Shown: one piece after another, positions 1-8,836 of the stretch
Layout: every line of letters starts with the position of its first letter
Position numbering within the stretch: position 1 is the stretch's first letter
Assembly: GCF_013343005.1 (NCBI RefSeq)
Contig: NZ_CP054491.1
Span: 806,001 to 870,000, forward strand
Direction of reading: 5' to 3'
Length of the DNA: 64,000 nucleotides
DNA from: Candidatus Reidiella endopervernicosa
Lineage (GTDB): Bacteria; Pseudomonadota; Gammaproteobacteria; GCF-013343005
Notes under the pieces: model-generated
Told to the model about the DNA's origin: nothing
Databases searched by the model: none
The model's input: the letters and a program-made list of their open reading frames with translations, nothing else
Program-made: the position numbers and the translations under genes

Positions 1-249
1 CAGGTCGAAGCGCCCCCCCTCTTTGGGAAGATCGGCGGGGGCGAGGTTGATGGTGATACGACGAGCGGGGAATTCGAACTGGCTGTTGAGCAGCGCACCG
101 CGCACACGATCCTTACTCTCTTTAACCGCCGCCTCGGGTAGGCCGACAATCGAGAGGGAGGGGAGGCCGTTGGAGAGGTGAACCTCAATGGTGACTTCGG
201 GGGCTTCAACGCCGACCTGGGCGCGCGAGTGTACGATGGCGAGTGACAT
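1..249 (-). CDS. comM: YifB/ComM-family Mg-chelatase-like AAA+ protein, N-terminal part
   Basis: The first 83 codons of the gene are present and the rest lies beyond the left edge. Translation from the ATG at 247-249 begins MSLAIVHSRAQVGVEAP and continues through SNGLPSLSIVGLPEAAVKES and RITINLAPADLPKEG. These are the hallmark blocks of the ChlI-like N-terminal domain of YifB/ComM. Family knowledge: ComM is a hexameric helicase that promotes branch migration when incoming DNA is integrated during natural transformation. The AAA+ Walker motifs would lie outside the window. Type IV pilus genes elsewhere in the window would fit a competence role, but that is inference. Confidence 0.9.
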   Translation of the reverse strand, partial: MSLAIVHSRAQVGVEAPEVTIEVHLSNGLPSLSIVGLPEAAVKESKDRVRGALLNSQFEFPARRITINLAPADLPKEGGRFDL

Positions 250-285
250 GGTTCCGTCCCTATCGGCTTCTTGCCGACTCCTGAT

Positions 286-480
286 TCAGTCCGTGGTGCA
301 CGGCAGGTGTAGCTCGGCTGATGGAAACCACCGAGTGGTAGTCGCTCTGATGCGATTAGAAACGTACTTCATGGTGTTGTAGAGGAGCTGTCGGCCTGGT
401 TGATCAGCTCGCCGAGGGTGCCGCTATCAATACTCTCCTTATCGATTGAGGTCATGCAGAGGCTGAATGAGTCCTCTTTT
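286..480 (-). pseudogene. GGDEF-domain C-terminal relic
   Basis: Read on the minus strand, about 475-390 encodes SIDKESIDSGTLGELINQAD. After a one-base shift it continues as LLYNTMKYVSNRIRATT. This matches the end of a diguanylate cyclase domain, where an ADxLLYxxK...NR pattern follows the GGDEF core. No GGDEF motif, start codon or continuous frame remains. It ends at a TGA at 286-288, just upstream of comM. Recognition rests on pattern memory only. It could also be chance similarity. Confidence 0.35.
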
Positions 481-530
481 ATGTACGATGCAGGCGCGTA
501 TGTGAATCAGATATAAAGGGTGCGAGTGAG

Positions 531-1373
531 TTAGGTGAAGTGCTGCTGAATGCGTTTTACAAACGACTGTTTTGATTGGTTTTGGATTTTATAAGTTAGT
601 TTTTTATCGGTCAGCAGGCCTCTAACCTGTGTGCTGTCAAAGCTAATTGAGGTGGTGTTGCCGTTGTGTAAAATCGCAGCCTCTATTAAGGCGTATAGGT
701 CGCTTCTGGTCAGCTTCGATAGTGCCGCTTTGTTAATGTTTGTAATACTGCGTTTTATTTGAAAGTAGCTTCTGTTGATTTGGCTGCTGGTCTTTTTGTT
801 GTCGACAGAGTGATGCCTCATTCTCTCCCTATCATCATGTGCAATTGTTTCGATACCCTTAAGTGGTAGAGGCAGAATGGGTGAACCGCTCTCTTCCAGT
901 CGCCAATAGAAATCTGAATCTTCGGCTCCCCATCCTTGAATAACGTCGTCATAGCCATCGATGCGTGTGAAGTCCGTGCGTTCTACGAGAACGCAACCGC
1001 TTTTATCGCGATTTTTACCACTAGACTCCGGACGATAGGCGAATCCAGACTCGATTTTGTTGTGAATCGTGGCTATAGCGTGGGTGGGCAACAGGATGTC
1101 TGCATCTATGAAAAAGAGCCAGGGTGCGGTGGCGTTATTTGCACCTATATTACGCGCTGCTGAAAGATTGAAGTGTGGCTGGTTTGGAACGCGTACAACC
1201 GTAATCTCTGGGAAGTACTCTTCAACCCAGTTGCCTGAGTTATCGGGGCATGAGTAGTCGACGACGATGCAGTGGCTCATCTCCTGTGCGGCAGCTAGTG
1301 GTAGAGACCGTTTAAGATGCGCCAGTCGCCCTTTACAGGTGATGATGATGTTGGTTTTGATATTGGACTTCAT
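531..1373 (-). CDS. Glycosyltransferase family 2-like protein with galactosyltransferase-type C-terminal motif
   Basis: A 280-residue protein with no signal peptide or membrane segment. Residues 7-14 (TNIIITCK) form the first strand of a GT-A fold. IDAD at 89-92 supplies the DxD-type metal and nucleotide-sugar site. GWGAEDSDF at 146-154 is the galactosyltransferase (Glyco_transf_7C) signature that holds the acceptor-side acidic residues. It would transfer a sugar from a nucleotide donor to a cell-surface glycan; the substrate cannot be read from sequence. It stands alone between comM and a GGDEF gene, not in a polysaccharide cluster. By eye its base composition is richer in A+T than its neighbours, which hints at separate ancestry. 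Confidence 0.8.
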   Translation of the reverse strand: MKSNIKTNIIITCKGRLAHLKRSLPLAAAQEMSHCIVVDYSCPDNSGNWVEEYFPEITVVRVPNQPHFNLSAARNIGANNATAPWLFFIDADILLPTHAIATIHNKIESGFAYRPESSGKNRDKSGCVLVERTDFTRIDGYDDVIQGWGAEDSDFYWRLEESGSPILPLPLKGIETIAHDDRERMRHHSVDNKKTSSQINRSYFQIKRSITNINKAALSKLTRSDLYALIEAAILHNGNTTSISFDSTQVRGLLTDKKLTYKIQNQSKQSFVKRIQQHFT

Positions 1374-1551
1374 TGAGAGGATGTACAGTATGGCTCTAGT
1401 AACTGCTAGGTAGTGTGAGATCGGCTGCTCGGACTCTCTCTGCAGAACTAACTCTTCGATTAAATGTAACTAAATAAATAAGTAGATCTTCAGTTGTGAT
1501 GAATTTAATTCAGATATTTATTACTTGATCAAATATCGAAACCTAATTCAC

Positions 1552-2990
1552 TTACTGCTCGACACGGTTACGACCTCGCTTCTTGGCATTGTACAGAGCA
1601 CGATCGGCCTTGCTGATCAGGGTGCCGACATTGCTATTGTCGATGTTTTCCAGGTCGGTTGCAGCAATACCGAGACTGATGGTGCTCTTGATGGTGATGC
1701 CATCGATCTCGACGGGTGACTGCTCCACGCTGCGGCGGATACGTTCGGCGACAGCTGCAGCCTCACGGCTGGGTGTGTTGGGCAGCATGATGATGAACTC
1801 CTCGCCGCCGTAGCGCGACAGGGTATCCTGCTCGCGTTTTACATCGGCAACGATATCGACAACATGTTTCAGTACCTCATCACCTGTGAGGTGGCCGTGG
1901 GTGTCATTGATCGCCTTGAAGTGATCGAGATCGAGCATGATGAAGGAGGTGATCTCACGGTCGCGTTTGCTGCGTGAGAGTGAGTGGTCAGCGATGGCGT
2001 AGAAGGCGCGACGGTTATAACAACCGGTCAGCGGATCGATCTGCGCCTGACGACGCAGGTCGTTCTGCAGGTGTTCGGTGGTCATGGTGATATAGGCCAT
2101 CGCGGTAAGGATGGAGATCGCGATTGCCTCAAACAGGGTGATCTGGTTGGTGAAGGAAGGTTCAAAAGCTTTCACCTACCTGTCCGGAAATGGCCAGGCC
2201 GATACGCAGCAGATTAAACAGGGCGTGGAAGATAAAGATGTAGGCCATCAGTCGGCAGGAGATGGTCACGACGTCGCGAACTCTCGGCCAGAGCGACCAG
2301 GCGGCCAACAGGCTGTAGAGCAAGGTGATTAGTGATGTGCCGATGGTGCGGGCAGTCAAGTTGATTTCGGCGGTTGAGTAATAGCCCATGAAGGCGACCG
2401 CTGACCGCCATGGATAGCGAAGCGAAGGCGGTTAGTCCGCGATAGTCGACGCCGTCTGCATATTCGTAGTTGAGAGCGCGAGCGGACGACGAAGAAGATG
2501 CAGCAGCGGCTTTATGTCGGCGTAGAGTCACTGAGGAGTTGTGTAGAGCCGCGAAGAGGTGATTACGCAACGTACGCAGGACGTCGGGGCGCCGTAGGCA
2601 TAAATGGTCGCGTTAAGTTTTTGCTGTTTGCTTGGGCTTGGATGCCCAAAACATGCTTTCGCAAAATAGCGACTCCCCGAGTAGATCAGTAGCAGTGCAG
2701 CAAAGGGAGCTATTTTGAAGGGCTTGCGCCCCATAAAGCGGCGGATGGCCCATCAGCATTACGTAGAAACCGACGGCCATCAGTGTGTTGCCGATCACTA
2801 CCGAGAGGGGAAGCGAGACAGAGGCACGCAGTGCGAATGCGACGATGGCAAGGGTGACCAGCAGGCGTCCGATGGTCCACTCTTTGATGCCGGGGATGGT
2901 CCGGTTGACGTACCAGACCACTGCCAGAGAGGAGGTTGAGAGCAGGTGGGTCAGTGCCAGAACGGCTAGCAGTGTGAGTGGGTCAAACAT
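1552..2990 (-). pseudogene. Membrane-bound GGDEF diguanylate cyclase, frameshifted
   Basis: One gene is broken over at least three frames. The ATG at 2988-2990 starts MFDPLTLLAVLALTH, followed by hydrophobic segments. The reading then passes through other frames (about 2734-2570, 2570-2390 and 2389-2162) that keep membrane-like character, including ALNYEYADGVDYRG and LMAYIFIFHALFNLLR. It ends in an intact GGDEF domain at 2175-1552 with DPLTGCYNRRAF, the active-site motif YGGEEF, and RALYNAKKRGRNRV. The intact protein would have about six membrane helices and make c-di-GMP from two GTP. One break near 2395 is repaired by removing a single G. The breaks may be sequence errors rather than true inactivation. 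Confidence 0.75.
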
Positions 2991-3115
2991 GGGGCATGCG
3001 GACTCTATGTAATGGATGTCCAAGCTATGATCGGTCTCATACCTAGCATAGCTTGCTGTTGCAAGTAGCTAAAATTAGCCTTGCTACAGCTACGCTGAGT
3101 GAAGGTTGAATCAGC

Positions 3116-3379
3116 TTAAGATGGTTTGCTCTTGTCCCTGAGAGAGTCTTCAAGCTCGGCCAGCTGTTTCTCAAGGGCATCGAGCTTACTGCGGGTGCGT
3201 GCCAGCACCGCGCTCTGGATATCAAACTCCTCACGACTCACCAGCTCGAGTCTGGAGAAGAGGCCGCTGAGCCCGGCTCGCAGATTCTTCTCTAGATCCT
3301 TCTGCAGTTCACCCATGCCTGCGGGGGCCGCCTCGGCGGCACGACGCGCCAGATCGTCAACTATTTTGGGGTCGATCAC
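3116..3379 (-). CDS. ubiK: Ubiquinone biosynthesis accessory factor UbiK
   Basis: An 87-residue BMFP-domain (YqiC family) protein. I chose the GTG at 3377-3379 over the upstream in-frame codons because an AAGGA ribosome site lies just before it and the family begins MIDPKxxDDLAR. The C-terminal half is a predicted coiled coil (LDALEKQLAELEDSL), as expected for this trimer-forming family. UbiK binds UbiJ and helps the soluble Ubi complex in aerobic ubiquinone synthesis; in older literature it is a membrane-fusogenic protein. It is divergent from glnK, which is the usual arrangement in gammaproteobacteria. Confidence 0.85.
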   Translation of the reverse strand: MIDPKIVDDLARRAAEAAPAGMGELQKDLEKNLRAGLSGLFSRLELVSREEFDIQSAVLARTRSKLDALEKQLAELEDSLRDKSKPS

Positions 3380-3450
3380 ACTCTTTTCCTTGCTCGGATT
3401 GCTTCGCACCGATTCTAGACGATTTTCACACGCTGTTCTGCACTGCAATA

Positions 3451-3469
3451 GCGCACTAAATTAGTGCGC
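3451..3469. promoter_or_regulatory. Probable NtrC binding site 1 of the glnK promoter
   Basis: This is a near-perfect palindrome with 8-bp arms (GCGCACTA and TAGTGCGC) and a 3-bp centre. Its core fits the NtrC consensus GCAC-N7-GTGC exactly at 3453-3467. It lies about 130 bp upstream of the predicted glnK transcription start, where NtrC enhancer sites normally sit. Confidence 0.7.
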
Positions 3470-3495
3470 TTCACCAGGAAACGGCTATCTCTGGT

Positions 3496-3510
3496 GCATC
3501 CAGATAGTGC
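3496..3510. promoter_or_regulatory. Probable NtrC binding site 2 of the glnK promoter
   Basis: GCAT-N7-GTGC differs from the NtrC core by one base. Its centre is 43 bp from that of the first site, about four helical turns, so both sites face the same side of the DNA. This suits cooperative binding of NtrC dimers. Confidence 0.55.
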
Positions 3511-3563
3511 CTATAAGTGCTTAATCATTCATATCTGGCTGTTATTAAAGAATAAAACGATGG

Positions 3564-3580
3564 TGGCACGCTGCGTGCAA
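3564..3580 (+). promoter_or_regulatory. Sigma-54 (RpoN) promoter of glnK-amtB
   Basis: TGGCACG-CTGC-GTGCAA matches the consensus TGGCACG-N4-TTGCA with the invariant GG (3565-3566) and GC (3577-3578) separated by exactly 10 bases. Transcription would start near 3590, giving a leader of about 128 bases before glnK. With the NtrC-like sites upstream, this indicates induction of glnK-amtB under nitrogen limitation. Confidence 0.75.
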
Positions 3581-3702
3581 TAACGCACTGCAATGGTGGA
3601 CAGAGATGCGTTGTGGTCTGTCATGAACAGCAGATGGGCGGCGCAGCCACCCCAACCGTTTTAAAAATAACACCCGAGCCGAACGGGCCGGGCCTGAAGT
3701 AA

Positions 3703-4056
<354 letters not shown>

Positions 4057-4081
4057 TTGAGCTCATTGGAGGGTTAATAAA

Positions 4082-5329
4082 GTGGAAGCAATACTTCAGA
4101 CAAATTACGCCCTGGACACCTTTTACTTCCTAGTGTCTGGCGTACTGGTAATGTGGATGGCAGCGGGTTTTGCCATGCTCGAAGCGGGTCTTGTTCGTTC
4201 CAAGAACACGGCTGAAATTCTGACCAAAAACGTGGCGCTGTTTGCCATTGCCTGCATCATGTACATGGTGATGGGTTACAACATCATGTATCCCGCTGAG
4301 GCTGTTAACAGCTGGTTTCCTGGTATCAGCTTCCTGATCGGTGGTGACAACTCGGTTGAGTCTGTTCTGGCTGGTGGTGATGGTGCGCCTTACTACTCAG
4401 ACATGTCCGACTTCTTCTTCCAGGTTGTGTTTGTTGCAACTGCGATGTCGATCGTCTCGGGTGCGGTGGCTGAGCGTATGAAGCTCTGGTCATTCCTCGC
4501 CTTTGCGGTTGTGATGACCGGTTTCATCTACCCAATGCAGGGTTACTGGAAGTGGGGCGGTGGTTTCCTCGACGGTCTCGGATTCCAGGACTTCGCAGGT
4601 TCGGGTGTGGTCCACATGTGTGGTGCTGCTGCAGCACTGGCCGGTGTTCTGCTACTCGGTGCTCGTAAGGGCAAGTACGGTCCAAACGGTGAGGTTCACG
4701 CGATCCCTGGTGCCAACATGCCGCTGGCAACCCTCGGTATGTTCATCCTCTGGATGGGTTGGTTCGGCTTCAACGGTGGTTCTGAGCTGAAGGTCTCCGA
4801 TGTCGGTGAGGCCAACGCGGTTGCACTGGTCTTTGTTAATACCAATATGGCCGCTGCTGGTGGCCTGGTGGCAGCGATGATGGTTGCACGCATCCTCTTC
4901 GGTAAGACCGACCTGACCATGGTGCTCAATGGTGCTCTGGCCGGTCTGGTTGCGATCACTGCTGAACCTCTGGCTCCTACCCCGCTGCTGGCGACCATTA
5001 TTGGTGCCATCGGTGGTGTGGTGGTTGTGCTCTCGGTTATCACCCTAGACAAGCTGCGTATCGATGATCCAGTCGGTGCGATCTCTGTCCACGGTGTGGT
5101 CGGTATGTGGGGTCTGCTCGCAGTCACCCTCTCCAATGCCGATGCAACCTTCGTTGGACAGCTGACCGGCCTGGGTGTGATCCTGGCATGGACCTTCGCT
5201 GCCAGCTTCATCACCTGGATGGTGATCAAGGCGGTGATGGGTATCCGCGTCACCGAGGAAGAGGAGTACGAGGGCGTCGACCAGACCGAGTGCGGTATGG
5301 AAGCCTACCCGGAGTTCACCAACAAGTAA
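4082..5329 (+). CDS. amtB: Ammonium transporter AmtB
   Basis: A 415-residue inner-membrane channel with about eleven hydrophobic helices. The GTG start follows a GGAGG ribosome site, and no cleavable signal is obvious. The Amt signature is present near residues 24-50 (MWMAAGFAMLEAGLVRSKN), as are the twin pore histidines H178 (SGVVHMCG) and H337 (ISVHGVVG). The trimer conducts ammonia/ammonium into the cell and is inhibited by GlnK when ammonium is plentiful. It forms a two-gene operon with glnK and ends at a strong terminator. The short acidic tail after the last helix is typical of the GlnK-docking region. Confidence 0.95.
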   Translation: MEAILQTNYALDTFYFLVSGVLVMWMAAGFAMLEAGLVRSKNTAEILTKNVALFAIACIMYMVMGYNIMYPAEAVNSWFPGISFLIGGDNSVESVLAGGDGAPYYSDMSDFFFQVVFVATAMSIVSGAVAERMKLWSFLAFAVVMTGFIYPMQGYWKWGGGFLDGLGFQDFAGSGVVHMCGAAAALAGVLLLGARKGKYGPNGEVHAIPGANMPLATLGMFILWMGWFGFNGGSELKVSDVGEANAVALVFVNTNMAAAGGLVAAMMVARILFGKTDLTMVLNGALAGLVAITAEPLAPTPLLATIIGAIGGVVVVLSVITLDKLRIDDPVGAISVHGVVGMWGLLAVTLSNADATFVGQLTGLGVILAWTFAASFITWMVIKAVMGIRVTEEEEYEGVDQTECGMEAYPEFTNK

Positions 5330-5355
5330 GCAGCTTTTCAGAAAGAGCGAGAAGC

Positions 5356-5383
5356 GGGGTGCCAGGGATGGCACCCCTTTTTT
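5356..5383 (+). terminator. Rho-independent terminator of glnK-amtB
   Basis: A GGGGTGCCA stem, GGGA loop and TGGCACCCC stem are followed by six T residues. It starts 27 bp after the amtB stop. Confidence 0.9.
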
Positions 5384-5534
5384 ATGTCTGATCGAAAAGT
5401 TTGGAAGTGAATTATTAACCCTGCCTGACTTCGAGCCAGGAGGCCGCTATAGACGGTTTAATGACAAGGTTACATTCGGTCGCTATCCTCACTGCTAAAC
5501 AACACTATAAAAAGATGCCACAGAGACGATCACT

Positions 5535-6632
5535 ATGGATATAACCCCCTACCTAAAAATGATGGTGGAGCAGAAGGCTTCCGATCTCTTCCTCAGCGTG
5601 GGTGCACCTGCTCATTTCAAGATAGAGGGCAAGCTGGTGCCGGTCAGAGAAGAGCCGCAGAAACCCGATGCGGTCAAAGATCTCGCCTACTCGGTAATGA
5701 GTGGTGATCAGATCAAGGATTTTGAAGAGACACTGGAGGCGAATCTAGCCATTTCTCTGCCCGATATTGGTCGGTTTCGAGTCAACGTCTACCGCCAACG
5801 GGGCGAGGTGACGATGGTGGCGCGTTATCTGGTCAGTGAGATTCCCAGTATTGCCGATCTCGGACTGCCCTCAATGCTGGAGGAGATCATCACTTTGCAG
5901 CGTGGCCTCGTGCTGGTGGTGGGTACCACCGGTTCGGGTAAGTCGACCACCATGGCGAGCATGCTGGATCACCGCAACCGCAATACCGCCAGCCATATTG
6001 TCACCATCGAAGACCCACTCGAGTATATGCATGGTCACCGTAAGTCGATCGTTGACCAACGTGAGGTTGGCTTCGATACCCTCTCCTATGAGAGTGCGTT
6101 GCAGAATGCGATGCGTGAGGCGCCCGATGTGGTGATGATCGGCGAGATTCGGAAGCAGGAGACGATGCAGCAGGCGATAGCCTATGCTGAGACGGGTCAC
6201 CTCTGTCTCTCCTCCTTACACGCCGCCAACGCCAATCAGGCGATAGACCGTATCATCAACTTCTTCCCTGAGAGTGCGACACGACAGGTATTGATGGATC
6301 TCTCGCTCAATCTGCGCGCTATCATCTCGCAACGGCTGGTGCCCGGGTCTGATGGCAAACGGGTGGTCGCTACTGAGGTGCTGCTCAACTCATCGCATGT
6401 TCGGGAGTTAATCCGCAATGGTGAACTTCACATGATCAAGGAGGCGATGGAGGGGGGGATTGCACGCGGTATGCACACCTTCGATCAGTCGCTCTACAAC
6501 CTGTTTACGAAGGGGAAAATCTCCAAGGAGGAGGCACTCAAGTATGCAGATTCCCGTACCGATCTGGCGCTGAAGATGAATCTTGCCGGTTCGGGGGGGG
6601 ATGATTCAGCGTTGGGTGGTATCTCTATCTAG
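5535..6632 (+). CDS. pilU: Twitching motility ATPase PilU
   Basis: A 365-residue hexameric secretion ATPase of the PilT/PilU family. It has Walker A GTTGSGKST at 130-138, an Asp box (IEDPLEYMH, 158-166), Walker B DVVMIGEIR at 198-206 and a His box ETGHLCLSSLHA at 219-230. The motif SDLFLSVG near residue 16 and the INFFPE block favour PilU over PilT. PilU assists PilT in retracting type IV pili at the inner-membrane base. No pilT is adjacent. The pilMNOPQ assembly genes lie 40 kb away in the window. Only a weak ribosome site is visible. Confidence 0.88.
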   Translation: MDITPYLKMMVEQKASDLFLSVGAPAHFKIEGKLVPVREEPQKPDAVKDLAYSVMSGDQIKDFEETLEANLAISLPDIGRFRVNVYRQRGEVTMVARYLVSEIPSIADLGLPSMLEEIITLQRGLVLVVGTTGSGKSTTMASMLDHRNRNTASHIVTIEDPLEYMHGHRKSIVDQREVGFDTLSYESALQNAMREAPDVVMIGEIRKQETMQQAIAYAETGHLCLSSLHAANANQAIDRIINFFPESATRQVLMDLSLNLRAIISQRLVPGSDGKRVVATEVLLNSSHVRELIRNGELHMIKEAMEGGIARGMHTFDQSLYNLFTKGKISKEEALKYADSRTDLALKMNLAGSGGDDSALGGISI

Positions 6633-6634
6633 CG

Positions 6635-6910
6635 CTATTTGAAGGTGTAGTGTTTGTGGATATCAGCCTTGATCTCCCAATGGCACGACATACCCGCTGG
6701 GAAAGTGACCAGATCCCCTTTGCCGATATGTACAGGCTCGCCGCCATCGGGAGTAACGATCACATCGCCCTCGAGGATGTAGCACTGCTCCTCCGCATCG
6801 TAGCTCCAGGGAAAAGATGAGGCTTACTTGCTCCAGATTGGCCACTGCATAGCGCCAAGTACATCCAGGCTCGTCTGGTCTGGATTGTGTACAACTTCGA
6901 TCTCTCTCAT
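6635..6910 (-). pseudogene. Small cupin-domain protein interrupted by one in-frame stop
   Basis: From the ATG at 6908-6910 the frame reads MREIEVVHNPDQTSLDVL, QWPIWSK, a TAA stop, ASSFPWSYDAEEQCYIL, EGDVIVTPDGGEPVHIGKGD, LVTFPAGMSCHWEIK, and ends at 6635. Apart from the stop this is a full-length (about 91 codons) single cupin of the DUF861/EutQ-like type. The position normally holds an acidic residue, so GAA to TAA is the simplest change. Function in the family is not settled. A genuine nonsense mutation or a sequence error would look the same here. Confidence 0.7.
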
Positions 6911-6960
6911 CAAACTAACTCCATTCATTTTATAGATAGGTATAGCCGGTCAATCCATCG

Positions 6961-7122
6961 GTGTGTTGGTGTGGGATCGTGGCGTGTAAGCAGGGAGGGC
7001 AGCGTGAGTTTTGTAAAGAGCTACTGCACACCGGGGTGTTTGAGATCGAGTATTACAACGAAGCGATCCACCGATCAGCACTGGCACAGCCAGAATTCAT
7101 GAAGCGACGCTGGGTGTCACTG
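6961..7122 (+). pseudogene. Possible C-terminal fragment of a spermidine-synthase-like protein
   Basis: About 50 codons in one frame contain REFCKELLHTGVFEIEYYNE followed by AIHRSALAQPEFMKR. These resemble the YYNxxxHRAxFALPxFM region near the end of SpeE-type aminopropyltransferases. No upstream catalytic domain is present; the cupin gene on the other strand occupies that space. The identification is weak. If right, this is a relic of a lost gene. Confidence 0.25.
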
Positions 7123-7123
7123 G

Positions 7124-7576
7124 CTAACCGTTACAGTTTTTCTGGATGCTCTTTTCCAGATCGGCGGTTGCCTGCTCGCGCTCCTCAGTGCTGAGGATGC
7201 GCTTGCCACCCTTGCCGTCGGGCTCAAACAGATGTCCGGCGTCGCGATACTCCTGTAATAACCGCTCTGCCTCTTTGCACTCGGCGCGACGTTCGGCGCG
7301 CAGTTTTTCGGCTTCACGCCGTTTCGCTTCACGTTCGTGCCGATCCGCCTCCATCGACCTGAGTAATCGCTGCTGCATCTGCTGTTGATCAACGTTATTG
7401 CCGGGTGCGGTTGTGGGTGTGCGAGGTGTCTCGATCTTCATCTCCTGCGCACTACCCTGTGGCCGTTCGCCATAGTGAACGTTGCCCTGCTCATCGGTCC
7501 ACTTGTAGATGCCAGCTGCAAGGCTCGTCGAGCTAACCAGAAGCAGTAGTGGTATGAGTGGCGAATGTTTCATCAT
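7124..7576 (-). CDS. DUF4124-domain periplasmic protein (copy A)
   Basis: A 150-residue protein with a cleavable signal peptide (hydrophobic residues 6-20 ending SLAA). The DUF4124 motif follows directly: IYKWTDEQGNVHYGERPQ. The rest is a charged, probably helical region rich in Arg and Glu, with two cysteines that may form a disulfide (ECKEAE and KNCNG). Homologues are common in gammaproteobacteria and their function is unknown. It is the second of two tandem paralogues on this strand, 14 bp after the other. Confidence 0.75.
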   Translation of the reverse strand: MMKHSPLIPLLLLVSSTSLAAGIYKWTDEQGNVHYGERPQGSAQEMKIETPRTPTTAPGNNVDQQQMQQRLLRSMEADRHEREAKRREAEKLRAERRAECKEAERLLQEYRDAGHLFEPDGKGGKRILSTEEREQATADLEKSIQKNCNG

Positions 7577-7589
7577 GAGAGTGAATGAA

Positions 7590-8030
7590 TCAGCTGCTGC
7601 AGTAGGTCTTGATGTCGTGACTCAGCTCTTTGACCAGATCCTGGCGCTCCTTGAGCCTCATTACGCGGAAGCCGCCATCGGTGGCGTCGGTATAGAGCAG
7701 ACCAGCGGTTTTATAGGTGTGTAGGACCTGGCGAGCCTCATCACAGGAGGCGAGTGTGGCGCTGCTGGCAACATTGTTACGTGCCTGAAATTCACGCTCT
7801 ATCCGCGCCAACTGACGAGCCTCATCAGCCGCCTTGCGACGCTGCTTCGCAGCGCGTGCTGCAGTCTCTGCCTTGAGGCGATCCTCGCGGCCGACAACCT
7901 GTTCGGGGATCTCATCTTTTGGGCGGTCACTATAGTGGATGTTGCCATCGGCATCGGTCCAGCGGTGCATCTCCGCACTCACACTCATCGAATCAATCAG
8001 GGCCGCAATCAACAGCATGCTACGCATCAT
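7590..8030 (-). CDS. DUF4124-domain periplasmic protein (copy B)
   Basis: A 146-residue protein with a signal peptide (IAALIDSMSVSA) followed by MHRWTDADGNIHYSDRPKDE, the DUF4124 motif. It shares the layout of copy A: signal, DUF4124, Arg/Glu-rich helix, and a cysteine pair (ASCDEARQVL and KTYCSS). The two probably arose by tandem duplication. The gene begins exactly where fetB ends, so it may be co-transcribed with fetAB. No function can be assigned. Confidence 0.75.
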   Translation of the reverse strand: MMRSMLLIAALIDSMSVSAEMHRWTDADGNIHYSDRPKDEIPEQVVGREDRLKAETAARAAKQRRKAADEARQLARIEREFQARNNVASSATLASCDEARQVLHTYKTAGLLYTDATDGGFRVMRLKERQDLVKELSHDIKTYCSS

Positions 8031-8836
8031 TAATGCTCCTCCTTGTGGGTCAAACGCTCCAGACGCAGACGGTGGCGATCATCGAAAAGCCGTCTCGCGC
8101 CGAGCCAAACAGCCGTCAATGTACCAAATCCTGTGCCCGCTGTGATCAAAAACATAATAAGTATCTGGTATTTAACCGCTTCCATGGGTGGTGCACCGGC
8201 CAGAATCTGGCCCGTCATCATGCCTGGAAGACTGACCACACCGGCCGCAGCCATCGCATTGATCATCGGGATCATGCCGACGCGTAGGGCATCGCGGCGG
8301 ATGGTGGCAATGGCATCACACCACGACTCACCGAGCATCAGGCGCGACTCAATCACCGCGCGTTGTCGCCAGGCATCAGTGGTGAGACGGTCCATGCCGA
8401 GCGAAATACCGTTCATGGTATTGCCCAGCAGCATGCCGAGGAGCGGGATGGCGTACTGTGGCTGATACCAGGGGTCGTTGCCGATAATGACCGTCAGTGC
8501 CAGTAGGGTGACCGAGAAAGACGAAATAAACATCGACAGGGTACCGACGCCGTAACCCCACCAACCGACAAATCGGCGGTGCTGGCGGGCACCGACCTCA
8601 CGCCCCGCCATGATCAGCATTGCGGAGGCGATTAGCGCGATCCAGAGTAGATTTACATTCGCGAACAGTGCCTTTAGTACCACGCCGATAAGCGCCAGTT
8701 GCAGCGTGGTCCTGAGGGCGGCGATCAATAGCCGTGGTGCGATATCGAGCGCCATTTTGCTGGAGATAAAGGCGAGTAGCAGCACCAGCAGTGCCGCCAG
8801 TGCCAGATCAAACGGTGTTAACGAGATAATGTTCAT
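8030..8836 (-). CDS. fetB: ABC exporter permease FetB (UPF0014 family)
   Basis: A 268-residue membrane protein with about seven hydrophobic helices. It carries the UPF0014/FetB blocks ISSKMALDIAPRLLIAALR, LQLALIGVVLKALF, LLGMLLGNTMNGISLGMDRL and ALRVGMIPMINAMAAAGVVS. FetAB of E. coli exports iron and lowers peroxide stress; the substrate here is inferred from that. It overlaps fetA by 4 bases (ATGA), so translation is coupled. Confidence 0.88.
   Translation of the reverse strand: MNIISLTPFDLALAALLVLLLAFISSKMALDIAPRLLIAALRTTLQLALIGVVLKALFANVNLLWIALIASAMLIMAGREVGARQHRRFVGWWGYGVGTLSMFISSFSVTLLALTVIIGNDPWYQPQYAIPLLGMLLGNTMNGISLGMDRLTTDAWRQRAVIESRLMLGESWCDAIATIRRDALRVGMIPMINAMAAAGVVSLPGMMTGQILAGAPPMEAVKYQILIMFLITAGTGFGTLTAVWLGARRLFDDRHRLRLERLTHKEEH

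Noticed and set aside
4696-5253. 185-codon minus-strand ORF
   Set aside because: Antisense to the amtB channel; its Ala/Thr/Pro-rich content reflects the complement of hydrophobic codons.
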